A stretch of DNA of 64,000 nucleotides from Microbacterium rhizomatis (GCF_008710745.1 NZ_VYSA01000002.1:372001-436000); one strand, 5' to 3'; shown: positions 53,064 through 63,360, counted from the first letter of the stretch. Numbers and translations: made by a program. Notes: generated from the letters alone by a model not told the origin.

Positions 53064-55178
53064 CTATTCGCCCTTGTTCTTCTGGACGATCTCGTCCGCG
53101 ACCGCGCGCGGCACCTCGGCGTAGCTGTCGAACTCCATGGAGTAGACGGCGCGGCCGGAGGTCTTGGAGCGGAGGTCGCCGATGTAGCCGAACATCTCCG
53201 ACAGCGGGACGAGGGCCTTGACGACCTTGACGCCCTGCGCATCTTCCATCGACTGGATCTGACCGCGACGCGAGTTCAGGTCGCCGATGACGTCGCCCAT
53301 GTACTCCTCAGGCGTACGCACCTCCACGCCCATGATCGGCTCGAGGATCACGGGGTTCGCCTTGCGGGCGGCCTCCTTGAAGCCCATCGAGCCGGCGATC
53401 TTGAACGCCATCTCGGACGAGTCGACGTCGTGCGACGCACCGTCGAGCAGGATCGCCTTCACGCCCACCATGGGGTAGCCGGCGAGCACGCCGACGTTCA
53501 TCGCGTCCTGGAAGCCCTGGTCGACCGGAGCGATGTACTCGCGCGGGATGCGACCACCGGTGACCTTGTTCTCGAACTCGTAGGTCGTCTCGGCCGTGAC
53601 GGCGAGCGGCTCGAGCGCGAACTGGATCTTGGCGAACTGCCCCGAACCACCGGTCTGCTTCTTGTGCGTGTAGTCGTGACGCTCGATGGCCTTCTTGATC
53701 GTCTCGCGGTACGCGACCTGCGGCTTGCCGACGTTCGCCTCGACGCGGAACTCGCGCTTCATGCGATCGACCAGGATGTCGAGGTGCAGCTCGCCCATGC
53801 CCTTGATGACCGTCTGACCGGTGTCGGAGTTCTGCTCGACGCGGAACGTCGGGTCTTCCTCCGCGAGCTTCTGGATCGCGAGACCCAGCTTCTCCTGGTC
53901 GGCCTTCGTCTTGGGCTCGATCGCGACCTCGATGACCGGCTCGGGGAACGTCATCGACTCGAGCACGACCTGGTGCTGCGAATCGGAGAGCGTGTCGCCC
54001 GTCGTCGTGTCCTTGAGACCGATGACCGCGTAGATGTGACCGGCCGTGACCGAATCGACCGGGTTCTCCTTGTTGGCGTACATCTGGAAGATCTTCCCGA
54101 TGCGCTCCTTCTTGGACTTGGTCGAGTTGACGATCTGCGCACCCGAGTCCAGGTGACCGGAGTACACGCGGATGTAGGTGAGCCGACCGAAGAAGGGGTG
54201 CGTCACGATCTTGAACGCCAGAGCCGTGAAGGGCTCTTCGCGGTCGGCGTGGCGCGGGATGACGATCTCTTCGTTCTTCGGGTCGTGCGCCTCGATGGCG
54301 GGCACGTCCAGCGGCGACGGGAGGTAGTCGATGACCGCGTCGAGCATCGGCTGCACGCCGCGGTTCTTGAACGCGGAGCCGCACAGCACGGGATAGATCT
54401 GCGACGACACGGTGAGCTTGCGGATGGCGCCCTTGATCTCGGCGACCGTGAGCTCTTCACCACCGAAGTACTTCTCGAGCAGCACGTCGTCGGTCTCGGC
54501 GACGGTCTCGAGCAGCTTCTCGCGGTACTCGGCGGCCTTGTCGGCGAGATCGGCGGGGATCTCCTGGATGTCGTACTTGGCACCCATGGTCACGTCGCCC
54601 TTGGCGTCGCCGGCCCAGACCAGCGCGCGCATCTCGACGAGGTCGATGACACCGACGAAGTCGTTCTCGGCGCCGATGGGCAGCTGGATGACCAGCGGCT
54701 TGGCCTTGAGCTTGTTGACGATCGTGTCGACCGTGAAGTAGAAGTCGGCGCCCAGCTTGTCCATCTTGTTGACGAAGCAGATACGCGGGACGTCGTACTT
54801 GTCGGCCTGACGCCAGACGGTCTCGGACTGGGGCTCCACGCCCTCTTTGCCGTCGAAGACGGCGACGGCACCGTCGAGCACGCGGAGCGAGCGCTCGACC
54901 TCGACCGTGAAGTCCACGTGGCCGGGGGTGTCGATGATGTTGATCTGGTTCTTGTCCCAGAAGCAGGTCACGGCGGCGGACGTGATCGTGATGCCGCGCT
55001 CCTGCTCCTGCTCCATCCAGTCGGTGGTCGAGGCGCCGTCGTGGGTCTCGCCGATCTTGTGGTTGGTGCCCGTGTAGTACAGGATGCGCTCGGTCGTCGT
55101 CGTCTTGCCGGCATCGATGTGCGCCATGATGCCGATGTTGCGGACCTTTGTGAGGTCGGTGAGCACGTCTTGTGCCAC
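53064..55178 (-). CDS. fusA: Elongation factor G
   Basis: The 704-residue GTPase shows [24 protein letters not shown] (P-loop), [31 protein letters not shown] and the long EF-G domains II-V (YKSM-like [40 protein letters not shown]). It drives translocation. The start is GTG 55178 after GTAAGGAAA. It follows rpsG after a 120-base gap that holds an inverted repeat. Confidence 0.98.
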   Translation of the reverse strand: MAQDVLTDLTKVRNIGIMAHIDAGKTTTTERILYYTGTNHKIGETHDGASTTDWMEQEQERGITITSAAVTCFWDKNQINIIDTPGHVDFTVEVERSLRVLDGAVAVFDGKEGVEPQSETVWRQADKYDVPRICFVNKMDKLGADFYFTVDTIVNKLKAKPLVIQLPIGAENDFVGVIDLVEMRALVWAGDAKGDVTMGAKYDIQEIPADLADKAAEYREKLLETVAETDDVLLEKYFGGEELTVAEIKGAIRKLTVSSQIYPVLCGSAFKNRGVQPMLDAVIDYLPSPLDVPAIEAHDPKNEEIVIPRHADREEPFTALAFKIVTHPFFGRLTYIRVYSGHLDSGAQIVNSTKSKKERIGKIFQMYANKENPVDSVTAGHIYAVIGLKDTTTGDTLSDSQHQVVLESMTFPEPVIEVAIEPKTKADQEKLGLAIQKLAEEDPTFRVEQNSDTGQTVIKGMGELHLDILVDRMKREFRVEANVGKPQVAYRETIKKAIERHDYTHKKQTGGSGQFAKIQFALEPLAVTAETTYEFENKVTGGRIPREYIAPVDQGFQDAMNVGVLAGYPMVGVKAILLDGASHDVDSSEMAFKIAGSMGFKEAARKANPVILEPIMGVEVRTPEEYMGDVIGDLNSRRGQIQSMEDAQGVKVVKALVPLSEMFGYIGDLRSKTSGRAVYSMEFDSYAEVPRAVADEIVQKNKGE

Positions 55179-55210
55179 GGGGATTTCCTTACTCGTTGTG
55201 TCGGGTGGAT

Positions 55211-55287
55211 CGCTTCGTCTCGCTCCGCTCGCTCAACGACCGGGTGATCCGGTCGTTGAGCGAGCGAGGTACGAGCGAGACGAAACG
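55211..55287. repeat. Large inverted repeat in the rpsG-fusA spacer
   Basis: CGCTCGCTCAACGACCGG (55226-55243) and its exact complement (55249-55266) flank GTGAT; farther out TCGTCTCGCTC (55215-55225) pairs with GAGCGAGACGA (55273-55283). The sequence type (GTCGTTGAGCGAGCG..GAGACGAAACG) looks like a dispersed REP-like element I associate with Microbacteriaceae genomes. It lies between rpsG and fusA and could act as an attenuator. Confidence 0.72.
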
Positions 55288-55298
55288 CTCGAAGACTG

Positions 55299-55772
55299 TT
55301 ACCAGCGGTAGTGCGCGAAGGCGCGGTTCGACTCGGCCATCTTGTGGGTGTCTTCACGGCGCTTGACCGCGGCACCCAGGCCGTTCGAGGCATCCAGGAT
55401 CTCGTTCTGGAGGCGCTCGGTCATCGTCTTCTCACGACGACCCTTGGCGTAGCTCACGAGCCAGCGCAGGGCCAGCGTGTTCGCACGGTGCGGCTTGACC
55501 TCGACCGGCACCTGGTAGGTCGAGCCACCGACGCGGCGGCTCTTGACCTCGAGGGTGGGGCGGACGTTGTCGAGCGCCTTCTTCAGCGTCGCGACGGCGT
55601 CCTGGCCGCCGTTCTTGGCCTCAACGCCACGCAGGGCGGTGTAGACGATCGACTCGGCGATGGACTTCTTGCCGTCGACGAGGATCTTGTTGACGAGCTG
55701 GGTGACGATGGGTGCGCCGTAGACCGGGTCGTTGACGACGACGCGGCGAGGAGCTGGTCCCTTGCGAGGCAT
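55299..55772 (-). CDS. rpsG: Ribosomal protein uS7
   Basis: The 157-residue protein [42 protein letters not shown], and [25 protein letters not shown] is uS7. It nucleates the 30S head and lines the E-site. Five bases separate it from rpsL. Confidence 0.98.
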   Translation of the reverse strand: MPRKGPAPRRVVVNDPVYGAPIVTQLVNKILVDGKKSIAESIVYTALRGVEAKNGGQDAVATLKKALDNVRPTLEVKSRRVGGSTYQVPVEVKPHRANTLALRWLVSYAKGRREKTMTERLQNEILDASNGLGAAVKRREDTHKMAESNRAFAHYRW

Positions 55773-55777
55773 GTTCC

Positions 55778-56146
55778 TTAACCCTTCTTCGCGCCGTAGC
55801 GGCTACGGGCCTGCTTGCGGTTCTTGACGGCCTGGGTGTCCAGGGCGCCGCGGACGATCTTGTAACGGACGCCCGGGAGGTCTTTCACACGGCCGCCGCG
55901 CACGAGCACGAGCGAGTGCTCCTGCAGGTTGTGGCCTTCGCCGGGGATGTACGCGGTGACCTCGGTGCCGTTGCGGAGCTTGACACGGGCGACCTTGCGC
56001 ATCGCGGAGTTCGGCTTCTTGGGCGTCGTGGTGTACACGCGGGTGCAGACACCCGCCTGCTGGGGGTTCGACTTGAGCGCCGGCGCCTTGGTCTTGCTGA
56101 CCTTGGGCGAGCGTCCCTTGCGAACCAACTGCTGAATGGTTGGCAC
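55778..56146 (-). CDS. rpsL: Ribosomal protein uS12
   Basis: The 122-residue protein starts [21 protein letters not shown] after GTG 56146, which follows AAGGAG by five bases. It has [21 protein letters not shown] and [21 protein letters not shown]. Lys43 and Lys88 are present, so none of the well-known streptomycin resistance changes at these positions is seen. It is the first gene of the str operon. Confidence 0.98.
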   Translation of the reverse strand: MPTIQQLVRKGRSPKVSKTKAPALKSNPQQAGVCTRVYTTTPKKPNSAMRKVARVKLRNGTEVTAYIPGEGHNLQEHSLVLVRGGRVKDLPGVRYKIVRGALDTQAVKNRKQARSRYGAKKG

Positions 56147-56402
56147 GTTCTCTCCTTGTTGTGCTGCACGGTGACAGCGTTCGTGTTCTCTCCCCGACGC
56201 ATCCGAATCTTGCGATTCATTGCGGGTCGGGTTCACGTGGATCCACCGGCACGACACAATGGCTGTCGTCCTCGTTGGTGGATATGCCGTGGGGGTTGAC
56301 CTGTTCGCAGGTCGGTTCCCATGAGATGCGGCGTCCGCCACCCTCCACCGCATCAAGGCACATCGGCACCGAGGCACAGCACAGGGCGCGCGTGAGCGCA
56401 CA
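56147..56402 (-). promoter_or_regulatory. Leader of the str operon
   Basis: About 256 bases separate the inferred start point from the rpsL GTG. No gene is seen. The AAGGAG site lies right before rpsL. Long leaders on this operon are common and may bind uS7 or uS12, but no named motif is recognised. Confidence 0.5.
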
Positions 56403-56409
56403 CCCTCCC

Positions 56410-56439
56410 ATGATACGCGCCCGCGAGGGGGTCGGTCAA
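56410..56439 (-). promoter_or_regulatory. Promoter of the rpsL operon
   Basis: On the minus strand TTGACC (56439-56434), 18 bases and TATCAT (56415-56410) make a good sigma-70 promoter. It lies 25 bases downstream of the stop of the small membrane protein gene. Confidence 0.75.
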
Positions 56440-56464
56440 ATGAGCGCCCACGCCGGCGAACTGC

Positions 56465-56884
56465 TCACTGCGCACCGAGGAGGAGTGCCAGGAGAACCGC
56501 GGATGCCGCCTCCAGCGCCACCGCGACGAGGAGCGCCGTGAGTGCCCTGCGCAGGGCCACGCGCCGTGAGGAGAGCGCGATCACCCGTCCATCGACGACC
56601 GGCTGCGCCGCCCGCGGCTGCGGGGCGACCCGCTCGACGATGACGGGCGGCCGCCACGGCTCCACCCCGTCGCCGCGCCCGTCACGCTGCTCGCGCTGCT
56701 CGCCCTGCTCGCGCTGTTCGCCCTGCCCCCCCGGCGCAAGACGCGGTTCGGGCTGCCGGAGAGGGACGTGCTGCGTCGGATGAGCGGTCCGGGGCGATGC
56801 GGCACGGGCGACGGCGATCGTGCGGTCGTCGGGCGACGCGGTTCGCGCGGCACGGATCGTCCGGTCTTCGGGCTCGTCGGTCAT
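56465..56884 (-). CDS. Small tail-anchored membrane protein
   Basis: The 139-residue protein has a low-complexity, charged N-terminal two thirds (DRTIRAARTASPDDRTIAVA; then a GEQREQGEQREQR repeat) and a single C-terminal membrane helix (about 110-137, ALTALLVAVALEAASAVLLALLL). I recognise no family. ATG 56884 overlaps the FHA gene stop by four bases, so it is the last gene of the MoxR operon. It may be a partner of the FHA protein (Thr residues in the DRTI repeats could be phosphorylated), which is speculative. Confidence 0.7.
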   Translation of the reverse strand: MTDEPEDRTIRAARTASPDDRTIAVARAASPRTAHPTQHVPLRQPEPRLAPGGQGEQREQGEQREQRDGRGDGVEPWRPPVIVERVAPQPRAAQPVVDGRVIALSSRRVALRRALTALLVAVALEAASAVLLALLLGAQ

Positions 56885-58491
56885 ACGTCGTTCCGGCGCA
56901 GCCTGACCTCGACGTCGCCGAGGAAGAAGCGCTCCTCGGCGGCGAGCTCGACCCCGGGCGCGGCCTCGATCTCGGTGCCCATGAGCGTGACGAGCAGCAC
57001 CCCGTTGGTCGATCCGAGGTCGGTCACGAACCAGCTGTCGCCGCGCAGCTCGAGTCGGGCGTGGGTCTTGGAGACCGTGCGGGTCGCGTCGGGGATCGTG
57101 ACCAGCTGCGCCCGGGGGAACGCCCTGTCTCCGGCAGGGCTGCGACCCAGGGTGACGACGTCGCCGGTGAGCGCGATCGGCGCACCGGACGTGGGAACGA
57201 GCGACCAACGTGCGCGGCGACGACGCGTGATCATCGTCTCGCCGAACTCATCGTCGTCGTCCGGATCCTCCGGGCGCGCGTGCAGGGCCGACACCGACGA
57301 GAGGGCCGACCGAGGCATCCCGGCGTACGGTGCGCCGATCACGGCGGACACCTCGCCCGAGGTGTCGTCGAGCTCGTCGGCGGCAGGGACCTGCGATCGT
57401 CGCGGCGCCCACGGCTCGGCCTCTGCGCCGTCGCGCAGCGGCGCCTGCGGCGGCGTCTGAGACAGGGCCTGCGGCGGTGTCTGCGACAGGGCCTGCGGCA
57501 GGGCCTGCGGCCGGGGAGGCGGCGGGGTGAAGGGGGTGCGCGTCACGACCGCAGGCACAGCCGACACGGCCGGGGAGGGCGTGGACGACGGCAGGAGGAC
57601 CGGGGGTGCGGCGTCGGGCGCGGACGACGTGGATGCCGCTCGCGGACCCGGGACATGCGCGTTGCTGCCGTCGCTCGGGCGGGAGCCGTCCGTCGCGGTC
57701 GACGCGACACCGTCCCAGCGTTCCATCGAGTCGAACGAGTCGTCGTCCCCGCGCGGCACGGGTGCAGATGCGGATGCCGACGAGGATCCCGACGCCGATG
57801 CCGTGGCGGAGTACGGGGGCACGTCGCCGGGTGCGACGGCGGAGACCTCGAGGTCTTCCAGGTCTTCCTCGAGCGGACTGCTTGCACGCTCGGGCTCCCA
57901 CACCGGCCACACCTGCGCCGCAGGGCCCGACGGCGTCGCGGCGGGCGAGAGGGTGGAGGCCGTCGGAGCGGCCGAGGGGGCGGACCGCGGCGGACCGGAG
58001 GCATCCGGCGACAGGAAAGGATCCGGCGCCTCGATATGCGCGGGCGACCCCGTGCGCCCGGCGACGGGCATCGACGAGCGATCGGGCTGCTGCAGTCCGG
58101 CGGCGTGAGCGGGCGCCTTCAACCACCGCGCGGATCCGAAGCCGAGCACGCTCGCCCACACCGGGAACAAGACTGCGGCCAGCACCGTCATGCCTCCGCC
58201 GAAACCGAACGCCGCACTGATGCGGTGGGCGGCGAGCACCACCACGACCCACAGCCCGAACCACCCGAGCACGGGGATGAGGGCAAGCAGCACGAACCAG
58301 CCCGAGACCCCGCCGAGCTCGAGCACGACGAAGACGTTGAGGAACGGCACCCACGCCTGCCAGGCCGGAGTACCGACCTTGCGGAAGAGTGCCGACAGGG
58401 CGAGCGCAGCCCATGCGTAGAGCACGACCGAGAGCGCGACGGCGATCAGCCAGATGGCGATCGAGCCGCCGGAACCTGAAGAGACGTTCAT
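56881..58491 (-). CDS. FHA-domain membrane protein
   Basis: The 536-residue protein has three to four N-terminal membrane helices (residues 10-120, DUF5684-like), a long disordered Pro/Ser/Ala/Asp-rich linker (about 125-425) and a C-terminal FHA domain: GDVVTLGRSPAGDRAFPRA, VSKTHARLELRGDSWFVTDLGSTNGV. The phosphothreonine-binding Arg, Ser, His and Asn pattern (GRS..SKTHA..DLGSTNG) is intact. It should bind a Thr-phosphorylated partner of a PknA/B-type kinase near the membrane. It is coupled to the transglutaminase-like gene by an ATGA overlap. Confidence 0.88.
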   Translation of the reverse strand: MNVSSGSGGSIAIWLIAVALSVVLYAWAALALSALFRKVGTPAWQAWVPFLNVFVVLELGGVSGWFVLLALIPVLGWFGLWVVVVLAAHRISAAFGFGGGMTVLAAVLFPVWASVLGFGSARWLKAPAHAAGLQQPDRSSMPVAGRTGSPAHIEAPDPFLSPDASGPPRSAPSAAPTASTLSPAATPSGPAAQVWPVWEPERASSPLEEDLEDLEVSAVAPGDVPPYSATASASGSSSASASAPVPRGDDDSFDSMERWDGVASTATDGSRPSDGSNAHVPGPRAASTSSAPDAAPPVLLPSSTPSPAVSAVPAVVTRTPFTPPPPRPQALPQALSQTPPQALSQTPPQAPLRDGAEAEPWAPRRSQVPAADELDDTSGEVSAVIGAPYAGMPRSALSSVSALHARPEDPDDDDEFGETMITRRRRARWSLVPTSGAPIALTGDVVTLGRSPAGDRAFPRAQLVTIPDATRTVSKTHARLELRGDSWFVTDLGSTNGVLLVTLMGTEIEAAPGVELAAEERFFLGDVEVRLRRNDV

Positions 58492-61010
58492 ATGGATGGG
58501 CGCGCCACTCCTGCGGTGGAGCGTCGCCTCCCCCTCTCGATGATCGGCCGCGCCCGCCGTCGTTCGGCGGGTCCCGGCGTGAGAACGCGAAGGAACGACC
58601 TCAACGATACGGCCGCGAGCACCCGGCGCCAGACTCCCGATCCGGTCGTGAATGCCGCGCGGTCGGCGTCAACGTCCCGCCAGTACTCCTCGGCCTCTCG
58701 GACGGAGGCACCGCGACCCGAGAACGCCGCGTCGTCCGCCACGGCTGCCAGCGTCGCACCCGATGGCGTGGCGAGGGCATCGGCGATCTCAGGACGGGTC
58801 GACGAGGGCGGGATGCTGCGGCCGGCGTCGGCTGCAGCATCCAGATACTCCTCCCAGCCACCCGCGATCCGCGAGGCCGGATCCGGATGCTCGCGGCGGG
58901 CGCGGCGGCGCAGGCGCTTGGCTGCGATCACCACGGCGAACGGACCGAGGATGATCGCGAGGATCAGGAGCGCCACGGCGAGCGCCCGGAGCGAGACCCA
59001 CAGCCACGTCAGATCGAGAGCGTCGGACGCCGCCGGGTCGGCGTTCGCGGTGTCTTGCGGCGGCGAAGCGGGCGGGACCACGTCGGTGACGGCGTCGGGG
59101 CGTACATCCGTGACGATCTCAGGGTCGCGCTGCTGGGTCACCTCCAGGCTCGGCGACACGCGGTGCTGCGGCGTCGCATCGATCGGCACCCAGGTGCCGT
59201 CCGCCGCGCGCACCTCGGTCCATGCCGACAGGTCTTGCCCGCGGCAGACGCCCTGAGCGCACACCGCGAGGTCGGGGTCGGGACTCGAGAGCCTCGCACC
59301 CACGACGACCCTCGAAGGGAAGCCCAGTTCGCGGGCGATCAGGGCGACCGCGACGGAGAACTGCTCGTCGTCACCCACCGGCGCGACGAAGTTGCCGGAT
59401 GCCGCGGCCCGAGGGTCGGCCTCACGCTCCTGCAGGCGCGAGAACATCCCGTCGATCCGGGCCAGGGAGTGTCCTGCGGCGCTCGGCTGGAACACATACC
59501 CGTCGAGTGACTGCGCCCACACCGGCTCGACACCCGCCGTCGAGGTCAGGCCGTGGCTGAGGTAGCCGCGCTCGCGCAGCAGTGTGACCAGGCCCACCAG
59601 GGCCGCACCTCCCGAGCCCTCGGCGTGCTCTTTCACCCACGCGCGCAGGTGGGGCGGTGCCGCCGGCTCGTCGACCCCGACGATCGTACCGGGGTCGGTC
59701 GCACCCGGTTCGATCGTGGAGATGTCGACCGCTGCAGGCTGCACCGCGTGCACGACGTAGGTGTCTCCGGCCTGCACTCCCCCGTCGGCGGTCTGCACAC
59801 CGGCTTCGGCTGCGGCGCTGTAGTAGAACCGATCCGCCAGCGCCGCCGCGCGCGGCCCCCCGAAATCGATCGCGACCACGCGCCCCGCCGTGGGCAGCCA
59901 GACCCCTGAGAGAGCGCCGATCGTCACTTCGATCGTCGATGCGGCCCCCGGCCCGGCATCCAGGCGCGACGGCACGCGGACGAACCTCGCATCGCCCTCG
60001 CCGGTGCTGCGGAATTCCTCGCCGTCATAGCCGTCGAGCGTCGCGACGCGGATGCGGTCGGGTGCCGGACCCGCGCCCTGCGACGAGACAGAGAACACGG
60101 GGTCATCGGCACGGGCGTCGGCGAACAGTGCGCGGTAGCCCACGAGCGGACTCACCGCGCGCGAGAGCATCACGTCGGGCCCGATCCCGGCGCGCAGCAC
60201 GTCGCGCTCCCTCCCCTGCGCCGCGATCGGCACGACCGCGAGCGCCACCACCACGGCGGCCACCAGCATCCCCGCTCCGGCGACCGCACGGCGCCGACCG
60301 GTGCGGGATGAGTCACGCGCCACCCGGACGGCGCGGGACGCCGCCGCACGGTGCAGCGACCGCACGCGCTGGTCACGGCTGCGCCACGCGAGCCACAGGA
60401 CGCTCGCGACGAGACCGGCGACCCCGAGCGCCGTCTCGACGGGGGCGAACAGCACGAGCGGCCCGAGGTGCAGTGAATCGCTGACCGTCGTGCGCCCGAA
60501 GAGGAGGCCGAAGGACAGCATCCCGATCGCGACCGCCACACTCGCCGCCGACCCGCGACCTTCGCGCCACGACAGCCGCAGCGCCGCGTACGTGCCGACG
60601 AGGAAGACGACGAGGGCCGGCACGAGCAGGTTGCGGTAGGAGCCGACCGGCAGGTCGACGGTGACGAGGTCTTTCCACGCGAGCACGGTGCCGGCCGCGA
60701 GATCGGCGAGTCCGCTCAGGAATCCGACGGGACTTCCCAGGCGTGAGGGAACGGCGAGCGGCACGCCCAGCACCACGAACGCGACCGCGACCGATGCCGC
60801 CGACGCCCCCGCACTCCACTGTCGCCAGTGCGCGGCGACGGCCAGGAGCGCGGCAGCGACGGCCGAGACGATCACCAGGAGGACGAACGAACCGGAGCGG
60901 TAGATCGGCCACGCCGCGAGGGCCGCGAGCGCGACCATCGCACCGATGTAGACCGCACCGGCGGTGATGGTGCGGGCCGACCCGGCAGCCCGGGGTGCGC
61001 GGGCGGTCAC
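58488..61010 (-). CDS. Transglutaminase-like membrane protein lacking catalytic Cys and His
   Basis: The 840-residue protein has about six N-terminal membrane helices, a large extracytoplasmic region with a transglutaminase-like domain (about 480-620), a further helix and a cytoplasmic C-terminus. The nucleophile segment reads VGDDEQFSVAVALIARELGFPSRVVVGA, with Asp548 where the family has Cys, and the His segment reads DLSAWTEVRAADGTWVPIDATP, with Ser595 in place of His; Asp611 is kept. It is therefore probably a non-catalytic, binding version. GTG 61010 overlaps the DUF58 stop by four bases. It belongs to the MoxR/DUF58 set. Confidence 0.87.
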   Translation of the reverse strand: MTARAPRAAGSARTITAGAVYIGAMVALAALAAWPIYRSGSFVLLVIVSAVAAALLAVAAHWRQWSAGASAASVAVAFVVLGVPLAVPSRLGSPVGFLSGLADLAAGTVLAWKDLVTVDLPVGSYRNLLVPALVVFLVGTYAALRLSWREGRGSAASVAVAIGMLSFGLLFGRTTVSDSLHLGPLVLFAPVETALGVAGLVASVLWLAWRSRDQRVRSLHRAAASRAVRVARDSSRTGRRRAVAGAGMLVAAVVVALAVVPIAAQGRERDVLRAGIGPDVMLSRAVSPLVGYRALFADARADDPVFSVSSQGAGPAPDRIRVATLDGYDGEEFRSTGEGDARFVRVPSRLDAGPGAASTIEVTIGALSGVWLPTAGRVVAIDFGGPRAAALADRFYYSAAAEAGVQTADGGVQAGDTYVVHAVQPAAVDISTIEPGATDPGTIVGVDEPAAPPHLRAWVKEHAEGSGGAALVGLVTLLRERGYLSHGLTSTAGVEPVWAQSLDGYVFQPSAAGHSLARIDGMFSRLQEREADPRAAASGNFVAPVGDDEQFSVAVALIARELGFPSRVVVGARLSSPDPDLAVCAQGVCRGQDLSAWTEVRAADGTWVPIDATPQHRVSPSLEVTQQRDPEIVTDVRPDAVTDVVPPASPPQDTANADPAASDALDLTWLWVSLRALAVALLILAIILGPFAVVIAAKRLRRRARREHPDPASRIAGGWEEYLDAAADAGRSIPPSSTRPEIADALATPSGATLAAVADDAAFSGRGASVREAEEYWRDVDADRAAFTTGSGVWRRVLAAVSLRSFLRVLTPGPAERRRARPIIERGRRRSTAGVARPSI

Positions 61011-62398
61011 GAGGCGGCCCCACGCAGCAGCAAGCCCGAGAGGTCTTCGAGCGTCGCGACCGTGACCACCGTCAGATCGCCGATCCGCCGCATCCCCGGA
61101 TGTGCGCCCTCATCGCACACGATGGCGACGACCGCGGTGTCGGACCCGAAGGCGAGCGCGGCGTGCCGGAGCTGCGGCAGCGGCACGATCGAACCGACGA
61201 CCACGAAGGCGACGGACAGGCGCTCGGGGGACTCGACGGCCAATCGGCACACCTCGGCGACGTGCATCGTGTTCTCGAGGCGCCCGACACCGCTGAACCC
61301 GTCGAGCATGGTTCGGCGGGATGCCGCCGAGACCCGGCGGATGGCGCGCAGGCGCCCCTTGACCGCCCGGGGGATCTCGGCGCCCACCACGATGTCGAGG
61401 TCACGCGCGTCGCCGATCGCGCGCAGCCCCAGGGAGGCGGCGCACGACACGGCGAGTTCGAACTCGTCGCCGTCGGCGTACTCGCCGACGGCGAGCCCGA
61501 GGATCACCGCCATCCTCGAGCGGCGCGACTCTTCGTACTGGCGCACCATCAGACGCCCCGTCTTGGCCGTCGACTTCCAGTGGATGTGCCGGCGCGAGTC
61601 GCCGGACGCATACTCGCGGATCGCGTGGAACGACATGTCGGCGTCGACGAGCCGGCGCGTCGGGCTTCCGTCGAGATCGCGGATGAGTCCAGCGCTCGTG
61701 GACGGCAACGCGACGGTGCGCGGGTGCACGTACAGATCGCGCATGTCGTCGAACGCGTGCTCACGGCGCAGGATGCCGATCGGATCGCTGCGCACCGTCG
61801 TGGCGGGGCCGACCGTGACGATCCCCCGCGGCAGCGGCGGGATGTGGAGGTCTTGCGTGATCGTGTGCCCCGGCCGCAGGAGCGGCACGCCGAACTCGAC
61901 GAGCCGCCCACCGGGGGTCGCGGCGTCGCCGATGGGCACATCCATCCGCCCGGGCAGGGCGATCCCCCGGCCCCTGTTGCGGACGATGACCTCGGCAGCG
62001 ACGTGCTGGCCGGCGCTGACGCGGTCGCGCGGGAGCACGAGCTCGACCTCGTAGGCGCGCGCGCCGAACAGGAACGGCACGCTCATCGCGAGCAGCGCCG
62101 CCCCGGTCATCCCGGCGATGAGCCACTCCACCCAGCCGAGCGCGAAGCCCACGCCCAGTCCGACCGTCGCCGCCAGAAGCACGAGCACCCCGGCCGGGCG
62201 CACGGTGCCGGCCGCCCCTCGCGCCGCGCGCATCGACGCCGCGCGCGCCGCCTGCCACACGGTCGCGAAGGCGACGACAGCGCACACCACCCGGCGTCCG
62301 CGCACGCCGGCCGCCACCTCGGTGCGGGTCCGCGTGTGCGGATCGGACGCCCCCGGCATGTCGGACGTGCGCTGAACGCGCGAGTCGGTGAGGGTCAT
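61007..62398 (-). CDS. DUF58 domain-containing protein
   Basis: This 463-residue protein has two membrane helices near residues 67-110 and a long extramembrane part with the DUF58 core: FHAIREYASGDSRRHIHWKSTAKTGRLMVRQYEESRR near residues 265-300. It probably forms a vWA-like scaffold that works with the MoxR ATPase. ATG 62398 overlaps the moxR stop (ATGA); an ATG at 62359 is a possible alternative. DUF58 proteins are common partners of MoxR in envelope-associated clusters. Confidence 0.92.
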   Translation of the reverse strand: MTLTDSRVQRTSDMPGASDPHTRTRTEVAAGVRGRRVVCAVVAFATVWQAARAASMRAARGAAGTVRPAGVLVLLAATVGLGVGFALGWVEWLIAGMTGAALLAMSVPFLFGARAYEVELVLPRDRVSAGQHVAAEVIVRNRGRGIALPGRMDVPIGDAATPGGRLVEFGVPLLRPGHTITQDLHIPPLPRGIVTVGPATTVRSDPIGILRREHAFDDMRDLYVHPRTVALPSTSAGLIRDLDGSPTRRLVDADMSFHAIREYASGDSRRHIHWKSTAKTGRLMVRQYEESRRSRMAVILGLAVGEYADGDEFELAVSCAASLGLRAIGDARDLDIVVGAEIPRAVKGRLRAIRRVSAASRRTMLDGFSGVGRLENTMHVAEVCRLAVESPERLSVAFVVVGSIVPLPQLRHAALAFGSDTAVVAIVCDEGAHPGMRRIGDLTVVTVATLEDLSGLLLRGAAS

Positions 62399-63360
62399 AC
62401 GGCCTCGCGCTGACTCGGCGGGGCGACGTCGAGCAGCACCTGCCCGACCACCGCCTCCTGCGTCACGCCGTCGAACTCGGCCTCGGCCTCGAGGATCAGG
62501 CGATGCGAGAGCACCGAGACCGCCAGGCTCTTGACGTCGTCGGGGGTCGCGTACGTCCGGCCGCGGGAGGCGGCTCGTGTGCGCGTCGCCCGGGTGAGCG
62601 CGAGCGCTCCGCGGATGCTGACGCCCAGCCTGACCTGTTCTGCCGAGCGGGTCGCGTCGACGAGGCGCGCGATGTAGTCGAGCACGAGGGCGTCGACGTA
62701 TACCTCGGCGGCGAGGTCGGCCATCCCGACAAGGGCCTCGGGGCTGACGACGGGAGCCAGATCTGCTGTTGCCACGGCAGCCCCGTCGAGGATCCGCACG
62801 GTCGCTGCATGGTCCGGGTAACCGAGCGACGTGCGGATCATGAACCGATCCAGCTGTGCCTCAGGCAGGCGGTAGGTGCCCGCCTGCTCCACCGGATTCT
62901 GCGTGGCGAGCACCACGAACGGCACGCCGACCTGACGCGTGACCCCGTCGACCGTGACCCGTCCCTCCTCCATGACTTCCAAGAGCGCCGACTGCGTCTT
63001 GGGGCTCGCCCGGTTGATCTCGTCCGCGAGCACGATGTTGGCGAACACCGGACCGCTGTGGAACTCGAACTCGCCCGTCTTCTGGTCGTAGACGGTGATC
63101 CCCGTGATGTCGCCGGGCAGCAGGTCGGGCGTGAACTGGATCCGCGTGTGCGTGCCCTGCACGGACTCCGCCATCGCGCGGGCGAGCGATGTCTTGCCCG
63201 TACCGGGCACGTCTTCGACGAGCACGTGCCCATCGCTCAGCATCGCCGTCAGGACGAGTTCGACCACCGCCCGTTTGCCGATCACCGCCCGCTCGACGTT
63301 GTCGGCGAGCTCGGTGAAGGTCTGCGCGAACCACGCGGCCTGCTCGGTCGTGATGGTCAT
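62395..63360 (-). CDS. MoxR-family AAA+ ATPase
   Basis: The 321-residue protein has the MoxR signatures LVEDVPGTGKTSLARAMAESVQG (Walker A), NIVLADEINRASPKTQSALLEVMEE (Walker B), and FVVLATQNPVEQAGTYRLPEAQLDRFM (sensor 1 and Arg finger). It hydrolyses ATP to remodel or load partner proteins, here most likely the DUF58 protein. It starts a block of genes joined by four-base overlaps; a 52-base gap separates it from the upstream secreted-protein gene. Confidence 0.95.
   Translation of the reverse strand: MTITTEQAAWFAQTFTELADNVERAVIGKRAVVELVLTAMLSDGHVLVEDVPGTGKTSLARAMAESVQGTHTRIQFTPDLLPGDITGITVYDQKTGEFEFHSGPVFANIVLADEINRASPKTQSALLEVMEEGRVTVDGVTRQVGVPFVVLATQNPVEQAGTYRLPEAQLDRFMIRTSLGYPDHAATVRILDGAAVATADLAPVVSPEALVGMADLAAEVYVDALVLDYIARLVDATRSAEQVRLGVSIRGALALTRATRTRAASRGRTYATPDDVKSLAVSVLSHRLILEAEAEFDGVTQEAVVGQVLLDVAPPSQREAV

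Noticed and set aside
53430..55247. 605-codon plus-strand open frame opposite fusA
   Set aside because: EF-G on the other strand is certain, and the plus peptide is a repeating Leu/Asp/Val/Arg pattern typical of antisense frames.
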